Below, piece after piece: positions 32,854 through 41,979 of a DNA stretch of 64,000 bases. Within the stretch, counting starts at the first letter, position 1. Each line of letters starts with the position of its first letter. Position numbers and translations under genes: made by a program. Under the pieces are notes generated by a model. The model saw only the letters and a program-made list of their open reading frames with translations. It was not told the origin of the DNA and searched no databases. Source of the stretch: Spirosoma rigui (lineage in GTDB: Bacteria; Bacteroidota; Bacteroidia; Cytophagales; Spirosomataceae); contig NZ_CP020105.1 in NCBI RefSeq assembly GCF_002067135.1, positions 186,001-250,000 on the forward strand, in the 5' to 3' direction.

Positions 32854-35253
32854 ATGGAACCCTACGTACTCCCTTTTCAGCAGATCACCAATCAGATGGT
32901 TGCCCAGGTAGGCGGCAAAAATGCGTCGCTTGGCGAAATGGTCACGCACCTCGGTGCACAGGGCGTTCAGGTGCCCGATGGCTTCGCGGTGACCACAGCC
33001 GCCTACCGCACCTTTCTGCAACAGAACCAGCTCGAAGCCGCCATCCGGCAGGCGCTGGCGCCCCTCAATACCACAACCTACGCCAACCTGTCGACCGTGG
33101 GCGCGCAAATCCGGGCGCTGATCCGGCAGGCACCCCTGCCCGAGGCCATCACGACGGCCATCCGCAGTGCTTACCAGACCCTTTGCCAGACCAGCCAGCC
33201 CCCCATCCAGGTAGCCGTTCGGAGCAGTGCCACGGCGGAAGACCTCGCCACGGCCAGCTTCGCCGGTCAGCACGAATCGTTCCTCAATGTCCGGTCGGAA
33301 ACCGAACTGCTGGAAGCCTGCCGGTCGTGCTACGCATCGCTGTTTACCGACCGCGCCATCAAATACCGCAACGACAACGGCTTCGACCACCTGGCCGTGG
33401 CACTGTCCGTCGGAGTACAGCGGATGGTCCGTTCCGACCTGGCCAGCTCGGGCGTTTGCTTCACCGTCGACCCCGACTCGGGCCATACCGGCGTCATGCT
33501 CATTACGGGCAGCTGGGGACTGGGGGAGAACGTCGTGCTGGGCAGCGTCAACCCCGATGAGTACTACGTCTTCAAGCCAGCCATCGGGCAGCGCAACGCC
33601 GTCGTCACCCGGCGGGTGGGCGAAAAATCCGTTACGATGGTCTACGCCACCGCCCCCGGCGAACACCATACCGTCAACACCCCCACGCCCCCCGAGCGCC
33701 GGAAGCTGCTGGTGCTGACCGACGATGAAGTTAACAAGCTGGCCGGCTGGGCGCAGCGCATCGAAACGCACTACGGCAAGCCCATGGACATCGAGTGGGC
33801 CAAGGACGGTATCGACCAGGGGTTATACGTTGTGCAGGCCCGCCCGGTAACGGCCCTCGCCGATACCCGGCTCACGACCCTTTGCGACTATCAGCTCAAT
33901 GAAACCGGTCCCGAATTATGCCGGGGCAACGGCATCGGCCACCGCATCGTAACGGGTACGGCCCGCATCGTGCTGTCGCCCGGTGATGTCCCGGCCGACC
34001 TCAGCCGGGCCGACATTCTCATTACCGACATCACCACGCCCGACTGGGACCCGATCCTGAAAAAAGTGTCGGCCATTGTCACCAACCGGGGCGGGCGCAC
34101 CAGCCACGCGGCCATTGTCGCGCGGGAGATCGGCGCGCTGGCCGTGGTAGGCACCACCAACGCCACCCACGTCATTCAGGAAGGCGACCGCATTACCGTG
34201 AGCTGCGTCGACGCGCAGGCGGGTATCGTCTACGCGGGTGAACTGGACTGGACGGAACACCGGACGGATCTCACCAATCTACCCAAACCTCAAACGCCCT
34301 GTATGCTGATCCTGGCCGATCCGGGGCAGGCGCTTCGGCTCAGCCAGCTGCCCAGCGCCGGGGTAGGTCTGTTCCGGATGGAGTTCAGCATCACCAACGA
34401 CATTGGCATTCATCCCCTGGCGCTCGTCAACTACCCCCACCTGCCCGACCCCGAAGCCGTGCGGCAGATTGCGGAGCTGACCGACGGCTACGTGGATAAA
34501 GAAGCCTTCTTTGTGGATAAGCTGACGCAATCGGTGGGGCTGGTGGCTGCGGCTTTTTATCCCCGGCCCGTCATTGTGCGGTTCAGCGACTTTAAAACCA
34601 ACGAGTATGCCAACCTGCTGGGTGGCCGCTCGTTTGAACCCGCCGAAGAAAACCCCATGCTGGGCTGGCGGGGCGCGAGCCGCTACTATGACCCGCGCTA
34701 CCAGGAGGGCTTCCGGCTCGAATGTGAAGCCATGCGCCGGGTGCGCAACGACCTCGGCCTCACTAACCTCAGGCTCATGATCCCCTTTTGCCGCACCGTT
34801 GCCGAAGGCCGGGCCGTACTGGACATCATGCGCCGGTACGGCCTCCGCCAGCACGAAAACGACCTGCAGGTCTACGTCATGGCCGAAATACCGAGCAACG
34901 TGATCCGGGCGCGCGACTTCGCCGGTATCTTCGACGGTTTTTCTATCGGCTCCAACGACCTTACCCAGCTTACCCTGGGTGTCGACCGCGACTCCTCAAC
35001 GGTACAGGGGCTGTTCAACGAAAACGACCCGGCCGTGCGTGATCTGATCGCGATGCTGCTCAGCACGGCGCACCAGACGGGTACCCCCGTGGGTATATGC
35101 GGGCAGGGCCCCAGCGACAACCCCGACTTTGCCGCCTTCCTGATCCGGGAGGGCATTGGCAGCCTGTCGTTCAACCCGGACGCATTCCTGCGGGGCGTGG
35201 CCGCCGTGGGTAAGGCCGAAGCGCAGCTGGATGCGCAGACCATTGGCTTTTAA
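32854..35253 (+). CDS. ppsA: phosphoenolpyruvate synthase
   Basis: A 799-residue enzyme making PEP from pyruvate and ATP. The N-terminal ATP-grasp part starts with GGKNASLGEMV; the swivelling phosphohistidine is His418 in GGRTSHAAIVARE; the C-terminal PEP/pyruvate barrel has the proton-donor Cys749 in GICGQGPSDNP. Length fits PpsA. The ATG at 32854 is used: the open frame continues upstream but there overlaps the outer-membrane protein gene in another frame. Induction of PpsA under low oxygen together with lactate dehydrogenase would fit redirected pyruvate flow. Confidence 0.94.
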   Translation: MEPYVLPFQQITNQMVAQVGGKNASLGEMVTHLGAQGVQVPDGFAVTTAAYRTFLQQNQLEAAIRQALAPLNTTTYANLSTVGAQIRALIRQAPLPEAITTAIRSAYQTLCQTSQPPIQVAVRSSATAEDLATASFAGQHESFLNVRSETELLEACRSCYASLFTDRAIKYRNDNGFDHLAVALSVGVQRMVRSDLASSGVCFTVDPDSGHTGVMLITGSWGLGENVVLGSVNPDEYYVFKPAIGQRNAVVTRRVGEKSVTMVYATAPGEHHTVNTPTPPERRKLLVLTDDEVNKLAGWAQRIETHYGKPMDIEWAKDGIDQGLYVVQARPVTALADTRLTTLCDYQLNETGPELCRGNGIGHRIVTGTARIVLSPGDVPADLSRADILITDITTPDWDPILKKVSAIVTNRGGRTSHAAIVAREIGALAVVGTTNATHVIQEGDRITVSCVDAQAGIVYAGELDWTEHRTDLTNLPKPQTPCMLILADPGQALRLSQLPSAGVGLFRMEFSITNDIGIHPLALVNYPHLPDPEAVRQIAELTDGYVDKEAFFVDKLTQSVGLVAAAFYPRPVIVRFSDFKTNEYANLLGGRSFEPAEENPMLGWRGASRYYDPRYQEGFRLECEAMRRVRNDLGLTNLRLMIPFCRTVAEGRAVLDIMRRYGLRQHENDLQVYVMAEIPSNVIRARDFAGIFDGFSIGSNDLTQLTLGVDRDSSTVQGLFNENDPAVRDLIAMLLSTAHQTGTPVGICGQGPSDNPDFAAFLIREGIGSLSFNPDAFLRGVAAVGKAEAQLDAQTIGF

Positions 35254-35321
35254 CCCGTTGATACCCGCTGGCAGGTGCCCCACCAACACCGGGGCAACGT
35301 CAGTTCGGGGGTTGAGCAATA

Positions 35322-35355
35322 TCATGGGCCGGGGGCGGTGAAACCAGCACCTTTG
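35322..35355 (+). promoter_or_regulatory. weak box and -7 candidate before ldhA
   Basis: TTGAGCAATATCAT (35322-35335) resembles an FNR box; CACCTTTG (35348-35355) resembles a -7 element, but only 12 bases separate them, against 22 elsewhere. Weak; ldhA may simply be read from the ppsA promoter. Confidence 0.25.
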
Positions 35356-35382
35356 ACTCGCTAATCAACGTTCCTGATCCTC

Positions 35383-36375
35383 ATGACTATCGCCTTCTTC
35401 AGCGCCCTGCCTTTTGAGCAGACCTGGTTTGAGCCCTACCGGCTCAACCACCGCATCACCTACATCGCCGAAGCGCTGACGCCCCAGACCGCCTGGCGGG
35501 CCCGGGGGCACCAGGCCGTGTGCGCCTTTGTCAATGATGACCTCAGCCGCCCCACGCTCACTCTCCTCAACGGGATGGGCGTTAGCGTGGTGGGTATGCG
35601 CTGTACGGGCCTCGATAATGTGGACCAGGAAGCCATGCAGGCACTGAATATGAGCCTGCTGCACCTGCCCGGCTACGCACCTGCTTCCGTAGCCGAACTA
35701 TCCGTGGCGTTGCTGCTGGCGCTGGTCCGGCACCTGCCGGAAGCCAGCCAGCGCGTGCGGTCGGGCAACTTCGCCATCGACGGGCTGATGGGTACCACCC
35801 TGCACGGCAAAACCGTGGGGGTGGTCGGTACGGGTCATATCGGTCAGGCCTTCGCCCGATGTATGCAGGGCTTTGGCTGTACCGTGCTGGCCTACGACAT
35901 CCGGCCCAACCGCAAGCTGCTGGATACCGGCGTTCGCTACGTAGCGCTGGCGGACTTGCTCGCGCAGGCCGATGTTGTCTCGCTGCACTGCCCCCTCAAC
36001 GACCAGACCGGGCACCTCATCAACGACCGGACGCTGACGCTGCTGAAAGCGGGTGCTGTCCTGGTCAACACCGGACGCGGCCGGCTGGTCGACACAGCCG
36101 CGGTACTGGACGCACTGGATGCGGGGAAGCTGGGCGGCTACGCAGCCGATGTGTACGAAGGCGAACGCGCCTACTTCCACTACGACTTTTCGGCGAAGCC
36201 CATCCCCGACACGCTGCTGAACCGCCTTCGTCAACACCCGAAGGTCTTGCTGACGGCCCACCAGGGTTTTCTTACCGACGAGGCCATGCGGCAGATTGCC
36301 CGGGGGCTGCTGAACCAGTTCAGCTTCTACGACAACCAGCAAACGGCCCTCGTCACCAAAGCATCCATGTGCTGA
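35383..36375 (+). CDS. ldhA: D-lactate dehydrogenase (2-hydroxyacid dehydrogenase)
   Basis: A 330-residue NAD-dependent D-2-hydroxyacid dehydrogenase. Substrate-loop MRCTGLDNVD (near residue 73), nucleotide-binding GTGHIG (near 150), catalytic Arg in NTGRGRLVD, and catalytic His in LLTAHQGFLTDEA match the fermentative LdhA branch, including AFFSALPFEQ near the N-terminus. It reduces pyruvate to D-lactate, re-oxidising NADH when respiration is limited. It follows ppsA after 129 bases. Confidence 0.9.
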   Translation: MTIAFFSALPFEQTWFEPYRLNHRITYIAEALTPQTAWRARGHQAVCAFVNDDLSRPTLTLLNGMGVSVVGMRCTGLDNVDQEAMQALNMSLLHLPGYAPASVAELSVALLLALVRHLPEASQRVRSGNFAIDGLMGTTLHGKTVGVVGTGHIGQAFARCMQGFGCTVLAYDIRPNRKLLDTGVRYVALADLLAQADVVSLHCPLNDQTGHLINDRTLTLLKAGAVLVNTGRGRLVDTAAVLDALDAGKLGGYAADVYEGERAYFHYDFSAKPIPDTLLNRLRQHPKVLLTAHQGFLTDEAMRQIARGLLNQFSFYDNQQTALVTKASMC

Positions 36376-36408
36376 ACAGGCCGCTGGCGGCTCAACCATC
36401 CTGACACC

Positions 36409-37113
36409 ATGATCCCTCTCCGGCTTATTCTGACCCTCCTGCTGACGGGCTGCGTCACGGCCACCCGCGCGCAGGCGCCCCGGCTGGTGGGCGGAGCGGG
36501 CTTCTTCCGCTTTGGCTACGCCCGGCTGCACCAGGTTGGGCAGACGCTGGATCAGTTCACCCCCGCTTCGTCGGCCCCGCTGGGAAACGACTTTGTCTAT
36601 ATCGGGGGCGAAGGCTACGCCCGGCTCAACAAACTCATTCTCGGCGCGGGTGGCTACGGCATGGCCCGGCAGGGTCTCGCCAGCGCCACCTACCACGCCG
36701 AACCGTTCAGTGGCGGAGGCTATCTCTCGGTAGGCCGTATCCTCGTCGACAGCCACCGGTTCTGGCTCTACCCCCTGGCCGGGGCGGGCGTTGCTGTCGT
36801 GGGACTGTCGCAAAGCCAGCAGCAGGGGCAGGTCGTTCGGGAGTCGTCGGTGATGCTGTCGAGCGTCAACCTGCAGCTGGGCGTTGGCGCCGACTGGCTG
36901 GTGGCATCCTTTGGCGAGGGCAACGGCTATGGCGGGCTGCTGCTGGGCCTCCGGGCGGGCTACCAGGTGAGTCCGCTGTCGGCGGGCTGGCAAACGATCG
37001 GCGATGGTACACCCCCCGACCGGCCCCGCTACGCCACCAATGGCTATTTCGTTACCATGACCATTGGCATGGGCGGCTTCCGTACTGTATCGGCTAGCCA
37101 GGCGATTCAGTGA
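36409..37113 (+). CDS. hypothetical outer-membrane-type protein, paralogue B
   Basis: A 234-residue secreted protein with a signal peptide (LILTLLLTGCVTATRAQA), paralogue of the protein at 32060-32743. Mature part starts RLVGGAGFFRFGYARL and ends with a beta-rich GYFVTMTIGMGGFRT. An LTGC sequence could serve as lipobox, but AxA cleavage after TRAQA seems as likely. It follows ldhA closely (33 bases). Function unknown. Confidence 0.7.
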   Translation: MIPLRLILTLLLTGCVTATRAQAPRLVGGAGFFRFGYARLHQVGQTLDQFTPASSAPLGNDFVYIGGEGYARLNKLILGAGGYGMARQGLASATYHAEPFSGGGYLSVGRILVDSHRFWLYPLAGAGVAVVGLSQSQQQGQVVRESSVMLSSVNLQLGVGADWLVASFGEGNGYGGLLLGLRAGYQVSPLSAGWQTIGDGTPPDRPRYATNGYFVTMTIGMGGFRTVSASQAIQ

Positions 37114-37196
37114 TCATCAACTTCATCGTTCAGGCCATGCTACGCTTTTTGTTCATTGTCCAGTTCACTAACGCCAGCCTACCGCGGCTCCCGGCC

Positions 37197-37550
37197 ATGA
37201 CTGCTCTCGAAGTATATCCCCACATGACGCTGACGATGCTCCAGCAGCATTTCACCGACCATTTCCCGAACCTGCAACTCGAACTGGTCAGGTCCGACGG
37301 CACACCCGTAGCCGGATCGAAAACCATGGACGAGTTGGCGGGGTACCCCACCCACTGCTGCTTCGTCATCGACGGCGATATGCCCGTTGCCGAGCTGGAA
37401 GCCAACTTCCGAACCTGTTTCGGCGTTGCCGTTCGCGTGAACCGGTGGACGGGGTACGCCTGGCACGACACCGACGAGGCCCGCCAGTGGACGCTCGATC
37501 ACCACAATCGGCAAGCGAAAAAAAGCCGCCGGCACACCCTTCTTCAGTGA
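37197..37550 (+). CDS. hypothetical protein with an internal duplication
   Basis: A 117-residue soluble protein. Two copies of a short unit can be seen: MTLTMLQQHFTDHFPNLQLELV (about 10-31) and MPVAELEANFRTCFGVAVRV (about 62-81), each a helix followed by a strand; the C-terminus reads WTLDHHNRQAKK. Similar small conserved proteins occur in other Bacteroidota from memory, without assigned function. Start at 37197 is preferred over 37110, which overlaps the previous gene and adds an unrelated segment; this choice is not certain. (Motifs shortened here.). Confidence 0.6.
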   Translation: MTALEVYPHMTLTMLQQHFTDHFPNLQLELVRSDGTPVAGSKTMDELAGYPTHCCFVIDGDMPVAELEANFRTCFGVAVRVNRWTGYAWHDTDEARQWTLDHHNRQAKKSRRHTLLQ

Positions 37551-37604
37551 ACAGCCCCGGCCCGTAGTGCTGGTACGTAGCGGGGACCTTTTCCAGCCAA
37601 TACA

Positions 37605-37660
37605 AAGCCCCGTTCGGGGTGGCCCGTTCCGGAGGGAATGAGCTAACCCGAACGGGGCTT
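37605..37660. terminator. bidirectional terminator between convergent genes
   Basis: Inverted repeat AAGCCCCGTTCGGG (37605-37618) with CCCGAACGGGGCTT (37647-37660) lies between the converging genes ending at 37550 and 37726. Confidence 0.65.
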
Positions 37661-37725
37661 GATCATACGTTTCCGATTGACAACTGACTCCGGCGGGGTG
37701 GCCCGCCATATAGCCATACCCGCTA

Positions 37726-38553
37726 TTACGCCCGCATGATCAGGACGGGGCGGGTGGCATGATTCAGCACGTCTTCGGCGACGCTGCCCGTCAGCATATG
37801 GCGCAGTCCCTTGTGGCCGTGGGTGAACAGCACGATCAGGTCGGCGTTGACTTCGTCGGCGTAGTCGATGATGCCGTCCGGTACGTTTTTGGCCGTACGC
37901 ATGACAAAGTCGAACTGGGTAATGCCTTTGGCCGCGGCAAAATCGTTGATCCACTCCCGAACCCCTTCCGGATCGCGGTTGTCGGTGGGCGTCATCACGT
38001 ACAGAAACTGGTGCAGCCCCTGCTCGCCCATCTGGAACGGATAGTGGTAGATAGACTTCAGCTGCTCGTCGACATCCACGGCGCAGACGATGTTTTCGGG
38101 CCGAAAATGGGCCACCGGCTTCTTGATCACCAGTACCGGGCAGTGGGCGTTGCGGACAATGAACTCGGCGTTGGAACCGAACAGCAGTTCCTCCAGCCCC
38201 GACGCCCCTGTCGAGGTCATCACAATGAGGTCGGCCACCTGATCGGTAACGGCATGGGCAAGACCCTGTCCGCCCGTAATCAACCGGGGCGTGATGGTGA
38301 CGCCAGCATAGGCGGGACTGTCGGCCAACCGGTGCAGCGCCTGCCGGGCGTCGTTGTCAATATCAGCGTAGGTCTCGACCGTTCCCGCTACGGTCATCGT
38401 GACGGCTTCGGCATAGATCGGTACCGGCATCGGGTAGACAACGGCGTGCAGGAGGATTATCTCGGCCTTGTAGAGCCGGGCCAGTCCGGCGGCTACGGAT
38501 AAGGCCGCGTGGGTAGCGGGGCTTAAATCGGTAGGAACAACGATCGTTTTCAT
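37726..38553 (-). CDS. universal stress protein, tandem UspA domains, canonical ATP motif
   Basis: A 275-residue protein with two UspA units. It begins MKTIVVPTDLSPATHAAL. The first unit has STGASGLEELLFGSNAEF, the second HGHKGLRHMLTGSVAEDVLNHA, the latter matching the G-2x-G-9x-G(S/T) ATP-binding pattern. Likely an ATP-binding USP. It is divergent from a flavin-binding protein gene; the shared region holds at least four boxes. Confidence 0.93.
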   Translation of the reverse strand: MKTIVVPTDLSPATHAALSVAAGLARLYKAEIILLHAVVYPMPVPIYAEAVTMTVAGTVETYADIDNDARQALHRLADSPAYAGVTITPRLITGGQGLAHAVTDQVADLIVMTSTGASGLEELLFGSNAEFIVRNAHCPVLVIKKPVAHFRPENIVCAVDVDEQLKSIYHYPFQMGEQGLHQFLYVMTPTDNRDPEGVREWINDFAAAKGITQFDFVMRTAKNVPDGIIDYADEVNADLIVLFTHGHKGLRHMLTGSVAEDVLNHATRPVLIMRA

Positions 38554-38579
38554 GGCAGAACGTGGATTTGATTACCCCA

Positions 38580-38623
38580 CAAAGCAACCCGACGGCCGCG
38601 CCCTATCCACTGATTCATACTGC
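38580..38623 (-). promoter_or_regulatory. promoter of the USP gene with half-conserved box
   Basis: Minus strand: GCAGTATGAATCAG (38610-38623; proximal-to-distal half ATCAG conserved), 22 bases, TTGCTTTG (38580-38587). The spacing is exact although one half-site is degenerate. Confidence 0.55.
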
Positions 38624-38631
38624 CTGACCGG

Positions 38632-38659
38632 CTGACTTTCATCAGCTGACGCAAATCAG
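38632..38659. promoter_or_regulatory. two adjacent perfect FixK/FNR-like boxes
   Basis: CTGACTTTCATCAG (38632-38645) and CTGACGCAAATCAG (38646-38659) stand back to back between the two divergent promoters. Neither has a -7 element at the standard spacing, so they may be upstream (class I-like) or cooperative sites. Confidence 0.7.
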
Positions 38660-38667
38660 TCCCGCAG

Positions 38668-38711
38668 CTGACCAAACTCCTGACTACGCTCTCCCGTTCC
38701 GGCTAGCTTTG
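38668..38711 (+). promoter_or_regulatory. FixK/FNR-like box and -7 element for the flavin-binding protein gene
   Basis: CTGACCAAACTCCT (38668-38681), 22 bases, TAGCTTTG (38704-38711, perfect TAnnTTTG). The left half-site is perfect. Confidence 0.7.
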
Positions 38712-38738
38712 GGTAACCACCCAATCCGTTGTCCAGCT

Positions 38739-39167
38739 ATGCTACGTACCCTGACGCCCGAAGTAACCGATCATTTGCTGAGCACGCAGTTCTTTGGCCG
38801 GCTGGGTTGTGCCGCCGACGGGCAGGTGCTGGTACTGCCCGTTACCTACCTCTACGATGGCAAGGCCATTTACGGCCAGACCCGCGAAGGTACCAAAACG
38901 CGGCTGCTGCGGCAGAATCCCACCGTTTGCTTTGAAGTCGACGAGCTATGCAGCCCCTCCTGCTGGCGGAGCGTGGTTATCCAGGGCCTGTACGAAGAGC
39001 TGACCGGCGACGAGCGGCAGTATGCCGAGCAGCAGCTGGGACCGGGCCGGGTGCCGCCCCTGCGCGCGCCGGAGTCGACCGCCGACGTAGCCGCCAACGC
39101 CGACCCCACGGTGGTATACCGGATTCGGATTCTGAGCAAGACCGGCCGGAGCGAGACCAAAGACTAA
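38739..39167 (+). CDS. pyridoxamine 5'-phosphate oxidase-like flavin-binding protein
   Basis: A 142-residue split-barrel protein of the PNPOx-like/NimA-type family: early segment TDHLLSTQFFGRLGCAADGQVLVLPVTYLYDG and central TKTRLLRQNPTVCFEVDE are typical. It probably binds FMN and acts as a small flavin reductase or nitroreductase-like protein. Related proteins are members of oxygen-limited regulons (DosR) in actinobacteria. The ATG at 38739 is 28 bases after the -7 element; an upstream in-frame start would precede the transcription start. (Motif quoted in parts: TDHLLSTQFFGRLGC, then VLVLPVTYLYDG.). Confidence 0.8.
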   Translation: MLRTLTPEVTDHLLSTQFFGRLGCAADGQVLVLPVTYLYDGKAIYGQTREGTKTRLLRQNPTVCFEVDELCSPSCWRSVVIQGLYEELTGDERQYAEQQLGPGRVPPLRAPESTADVAANADPTVVYRIRILSKTGRSETKD

Positions 39168-39199
39168 CGACGAACCTTCCTCTTTTTCCCCTGACCGTC

Positions 39200-39706
39200 A
39201 TGAAAACCCTCGACACCTTCTTTGCCATCGCCTACGTGCTGACCAACGTCGTGGCGCTGGTGCAGGTTATTGGCACCTACCGCTGGCCCACCGTTACGCG
39301 GCTCGTGTTCTTCGTTCTTTTCGCCATGGCTGCGGTTGTCAACATCCGGACGGCGCTGGATACACCCTGGGTCTACCAGAGTTACGCCTACTATGCCATA
39401 CCGATTTATAGCTGGTTTATCCTCGGCCCCTTCGACGCCATCACGCAGCCGATGGTCTTCACCATCGCTATCGGCCAGATCGGCATTGCGGCCTCCATGC
39501 TGCTGCTCGGTCGCTGGTTCCGGCTGGGCTGCGTGGGGGGCATGGTGTTCTGTCTGTCCATTGCGCCCCTCGGCCTGGGTTCCGCCTTCCCGGCTACGTT
39601 GCTCATGGCACTGGCTTTCTACCGGCTCTTCAAGCACGAGAACCAGCAGCCCCAGGCCATCGGCCCCGTTGCCCCCAAACGAAACGTAGCGTCGGCGGTG
39701 GAATGA
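39200..39706 (+). CDS. hypothetical membrane protein
   Basis: A 168-residue protein with about five hydrophobic helices (near 6-25, 33-52, 65-88, 95-115 and 118-140) and a polar tail. No family recognised. It follows the flavin-binding protein gene by 32 bases, likely in the same transcript. Start at 39200 gives a normal N-terminus; frame remains open upstream only in shadow of the previous gene. Confidence 0.65.
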   Translation: MKTLDTFFAIAYVLTNVVALVQVIGTYRWPTVTRLVFFVLFAMAAVVNIRTALDTPWVYQSYAYYAIPIYSWFILGPFDAITQPMVFTIAIGQIGIAASMLLLGRWFRLGCVGGMVFCLSIAPLGLGSAFPATLLMALAFYRLFKHENQQPQAIGPVAPKRNVASAVE

Positions 39707-39770
39707 CGCGCGATCGTACAGGCCGGCAGCGCGGGACGCTCCGCTAATCAAAGCGACCGGAAGGCCCCGC

Positions 39771-41510
39771 TCACCGACTCACACGCGCTATGTCAGCATT
39801 TTTCCCGGCAGTATCGGCCCATTTCCAGGCTTGTGCCAGGGCTATCTGCGTCTGCCGGGCCTGGTCGGCAGCGCCCTGCCCTATCTGAGCCTGCCGCAGT
39901 CCCGATAATGCCCAGCCGTTGCGGGGAAAGATGGTCAGGTCTTTCGCAAAAACGGCTTCCGCTTCGGCATAGCGTTTTGCGGACAGCAGGGTAGCGCCGA
40001 GGGTATGGCGCACCGGGAAAAACCAATCGGGCGGCTCGTTATAGCCCAGGGCATCTTCCAGCGCAACGGCTTCCTGCAGGAGCCTGATACTACCGTCCAG
40101 CTGCTTTTCGTTCGCCAGAATATCGGCTTTCAGCACCCGGCGGGCAATTTCCAGCATGGAACTCATCGAGTTGACCGGTCCAACCAGCTGCTTGGCCATG
40201 GCCGGATTGGTGGCCAGCTGCTCCAGCTGCTGCAATTCCAGCTTTGCCTTCGGGAGCTGCTGCCGGCTCACCAGCGCCAGGCCCCGGGCGTAGTGGCGAA
40301 TCGCCTTCGGGTAAGGCAGGCTCACCGTGTCGGCATCGCACAGCCGCAGCACTTCGTCCCACTGCCCGAACTTAATCGCCACGTAGTAAGGAATCGTGTA
40401 GTAATGCTGGAGGAAGCACCAGGCCGGATCGGCCATCAGGGTTTTATTGGTGTTTTCGGCTACGTGCCGGGCCCCGCGCATCGCCTGTTTGTAGTTGCCT
40501 TCCATTGTGGCCGTCGCCACCATCAGGTGGTAGTTGTGCGGGAAATAAACCAGCGGGAAAGCGCCCTGCGCATGCGTATTCATCAGGTACAGACTGTCGA
40601 TATACACCGCCTGCTGGTTGACCAGGGAGCCCTGGTGGTAGTTGCCCGTCCGGATGTAGATGTGCGATGGCATATGCACCAGGTGGCTGGCCCTCGGCGC
40701 TACCTTACCCAGGATCGTCGCGCTTTTCAGCCCCCGTTCCGGTGTCAGCGAGGCTTCCACGGCGTGGATATAATAGTGGTTGAGCGCGATATGGTCGGGG
40801 TTGCGGGCCATCAGCTTCTCCAGCGTCGTAACAATAGCCGGTGTCCACGGTTTCGGGCGACCGTCTTTCTCCCACAGATCCCACGGATGGAGGTCCATCA
40901 GGGACTCGGCGTAGAACCCGGCAATGTCGGCATCGTCGGAAAACCGCTCGTGGACCTGCCTGATGGCCCGGGCATACGCTTCGTCATACGGCTTTCGGTC
41001 CTTGACGGGCGCTGCGGGGTAGCGTTTCGCCAGTGCCTGGATCAGCGCTTTTTCCTTGTCGGTGCTGGTGCCGGATAAGCGGATGGCTTTCTGAATGGCA
41101 GCATAGGCCCGCTCGTAGTTGTCGGGCTCCATCCCCGCATTGTAATTGGGCCCCAGCACGTAGCTAAAGCCCCAGTAGGCCATGGCGCAGGTGGAGTCAA
41201 CCCGGGTAGCTTCGTAAAAGGAACGGGCCGCTTCGGCGTGGTTGAACCCCACCGCCAGCATAAGGCCCTGGTTGATATACCGCTGCGCTTCCTGACTTCG
41301 GGTCGTGACGGGGAAATTGATGTTACCTATGCTGTCGAAAAGCATGGCTTTTTGCTGGGTGCCATACCAGACCTTATCCGTTGGCGTAGTGCCACAAACA
41401 ACGATGGCAGTCGTTGGATTGGCGGCCGGTTTCTCCCGGGGCTGGCAACCGAGGAGCTGGTTCAATCCTACCAGTACCCCACACAAGATGAGTGATCGCA
41501 TCGCATTCAC
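39771..41510 (-). CDS. tetratricopeptide repeat lipoprotein
   Basis: A 579-residue secreted protein with a lipoprotein signal (LVGLNQLLGC, Cys near 22). Multiple TPR-like helix pairs follow, for example AARSFYEATRVDSTCAMAYWG (about 90-110) and RYAEAEAVFAKDLTIFPRNGWALSG (about 520-545). Relatives are annotated as TPR proteins of unknown role. It stands alone, with no regulon-type promoter, and ends 64 bases from the converging membrane protein gene. (Repeats quoted only in part; key residues are the paired small residues A/G and the P ending each unit.). Confidence 0.82.
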   Translation of the reverse strand: MNAMRSLILCGVLVGLNQLLGCQPREKPAANPTTAIVVCGTTPTDKVWYGTQQKAMLFDSIGNINFPVTTRSQEAQRYINQGLMLAVGFNHAEAARSFYEATRVDSTCAMAYWGFSYVLGPNYNAGMEPDNYERAYAAIQKAIRLSGTSTDKEKALIQALAKRYPAAPVKDRKPYDEAYARAIRQVHERFSDDADIAGFYAESLMDLHPWDLWEKDGRPKPWTPAIVTTLEKLMARNPDHIALNHYYIHAVEASLTPERGLKSATILGKVAPRASHLVHMPSHIYIRTGNYHQGSLVNQQAVYIDSLYLMNTHAQGAFPLVYFPHNYHLMVATATMEGNYKQAMRGARHVAENTNKTLMADPAWCFLQHYYTIPYYVAIKFGQWDEVLRLCDADTVSLPYPKAIRHYARGLALVSRQQLPKAKLELQQLEQLATNPAMAKQLVGPVNSMSSMLEIARRVLKADILANEKQLDGSIRLLQEAVALEDALGYNEPPDWFFPVRHTLGATLLSAKRYAEAEAVFAKDLTIFPRNGWALSGLRQAQIGQGAADQARQTQIALAQAWKWADTAGKNADIARVSR

Positions 41511-41979
41511 GACTTAGAAAAAGTAGAAAATACCTGAATTCGAGCGTTGAGCACTGATAACCAATTCGTTGATCTACTGAATACGATCGGGCCGGTGTTG
41601 CCCCTGTAGCGAATGCTACGCCGATTGGATGCAGGCGTGTCGTCACCGTCTGAACCGCTACCGACCGCGTAGCCACTCAACCAGACAGCTGGTCGACAAA
41701 CGTAGCGAATGCAGTACTGATCCCCCGCTTTTTTTACGGACCGGTAGCATTGCCCGGCTCCCGGCGCTGTACCCCGCGAACCAGCAGACCCGGCCCGTCG
41801 GACAATTGGAAGCGGACCATCGAGATTTGAGGAATAGGGAACGCTGTCCGGCGACTACGGGCTGCCCGCGACCTTGCTTCGGTGTACCGGCAGGCCGGTC
41901 AGGAAATAAACCGGCGGATGAGCACCCAGCCAACACAACCAGCCCGGTACGTCTGCATGTGCTGGATACACAGAAGTCA
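41511..41979. other. intergenic region without a convincing gene
   Basis: About 470 bases upstream of the TPR gene. Open frames exist on both strands (41629-42042 plus, 41658-42023 minus), but both products are rich in Arg, Pro, Cys and Ser in a low-complexity way and resemble no known protein. Probably non-coding or eroded sequence at the edge of the AT-rich island. Confidence 0.4.

Noticed and set aside
37108..37148. Possible box and -7 element before the internally duplicated protein
   Set aside because: TGATCATCA has the wrong internal spacing and the -7 candidate is ambiguous.
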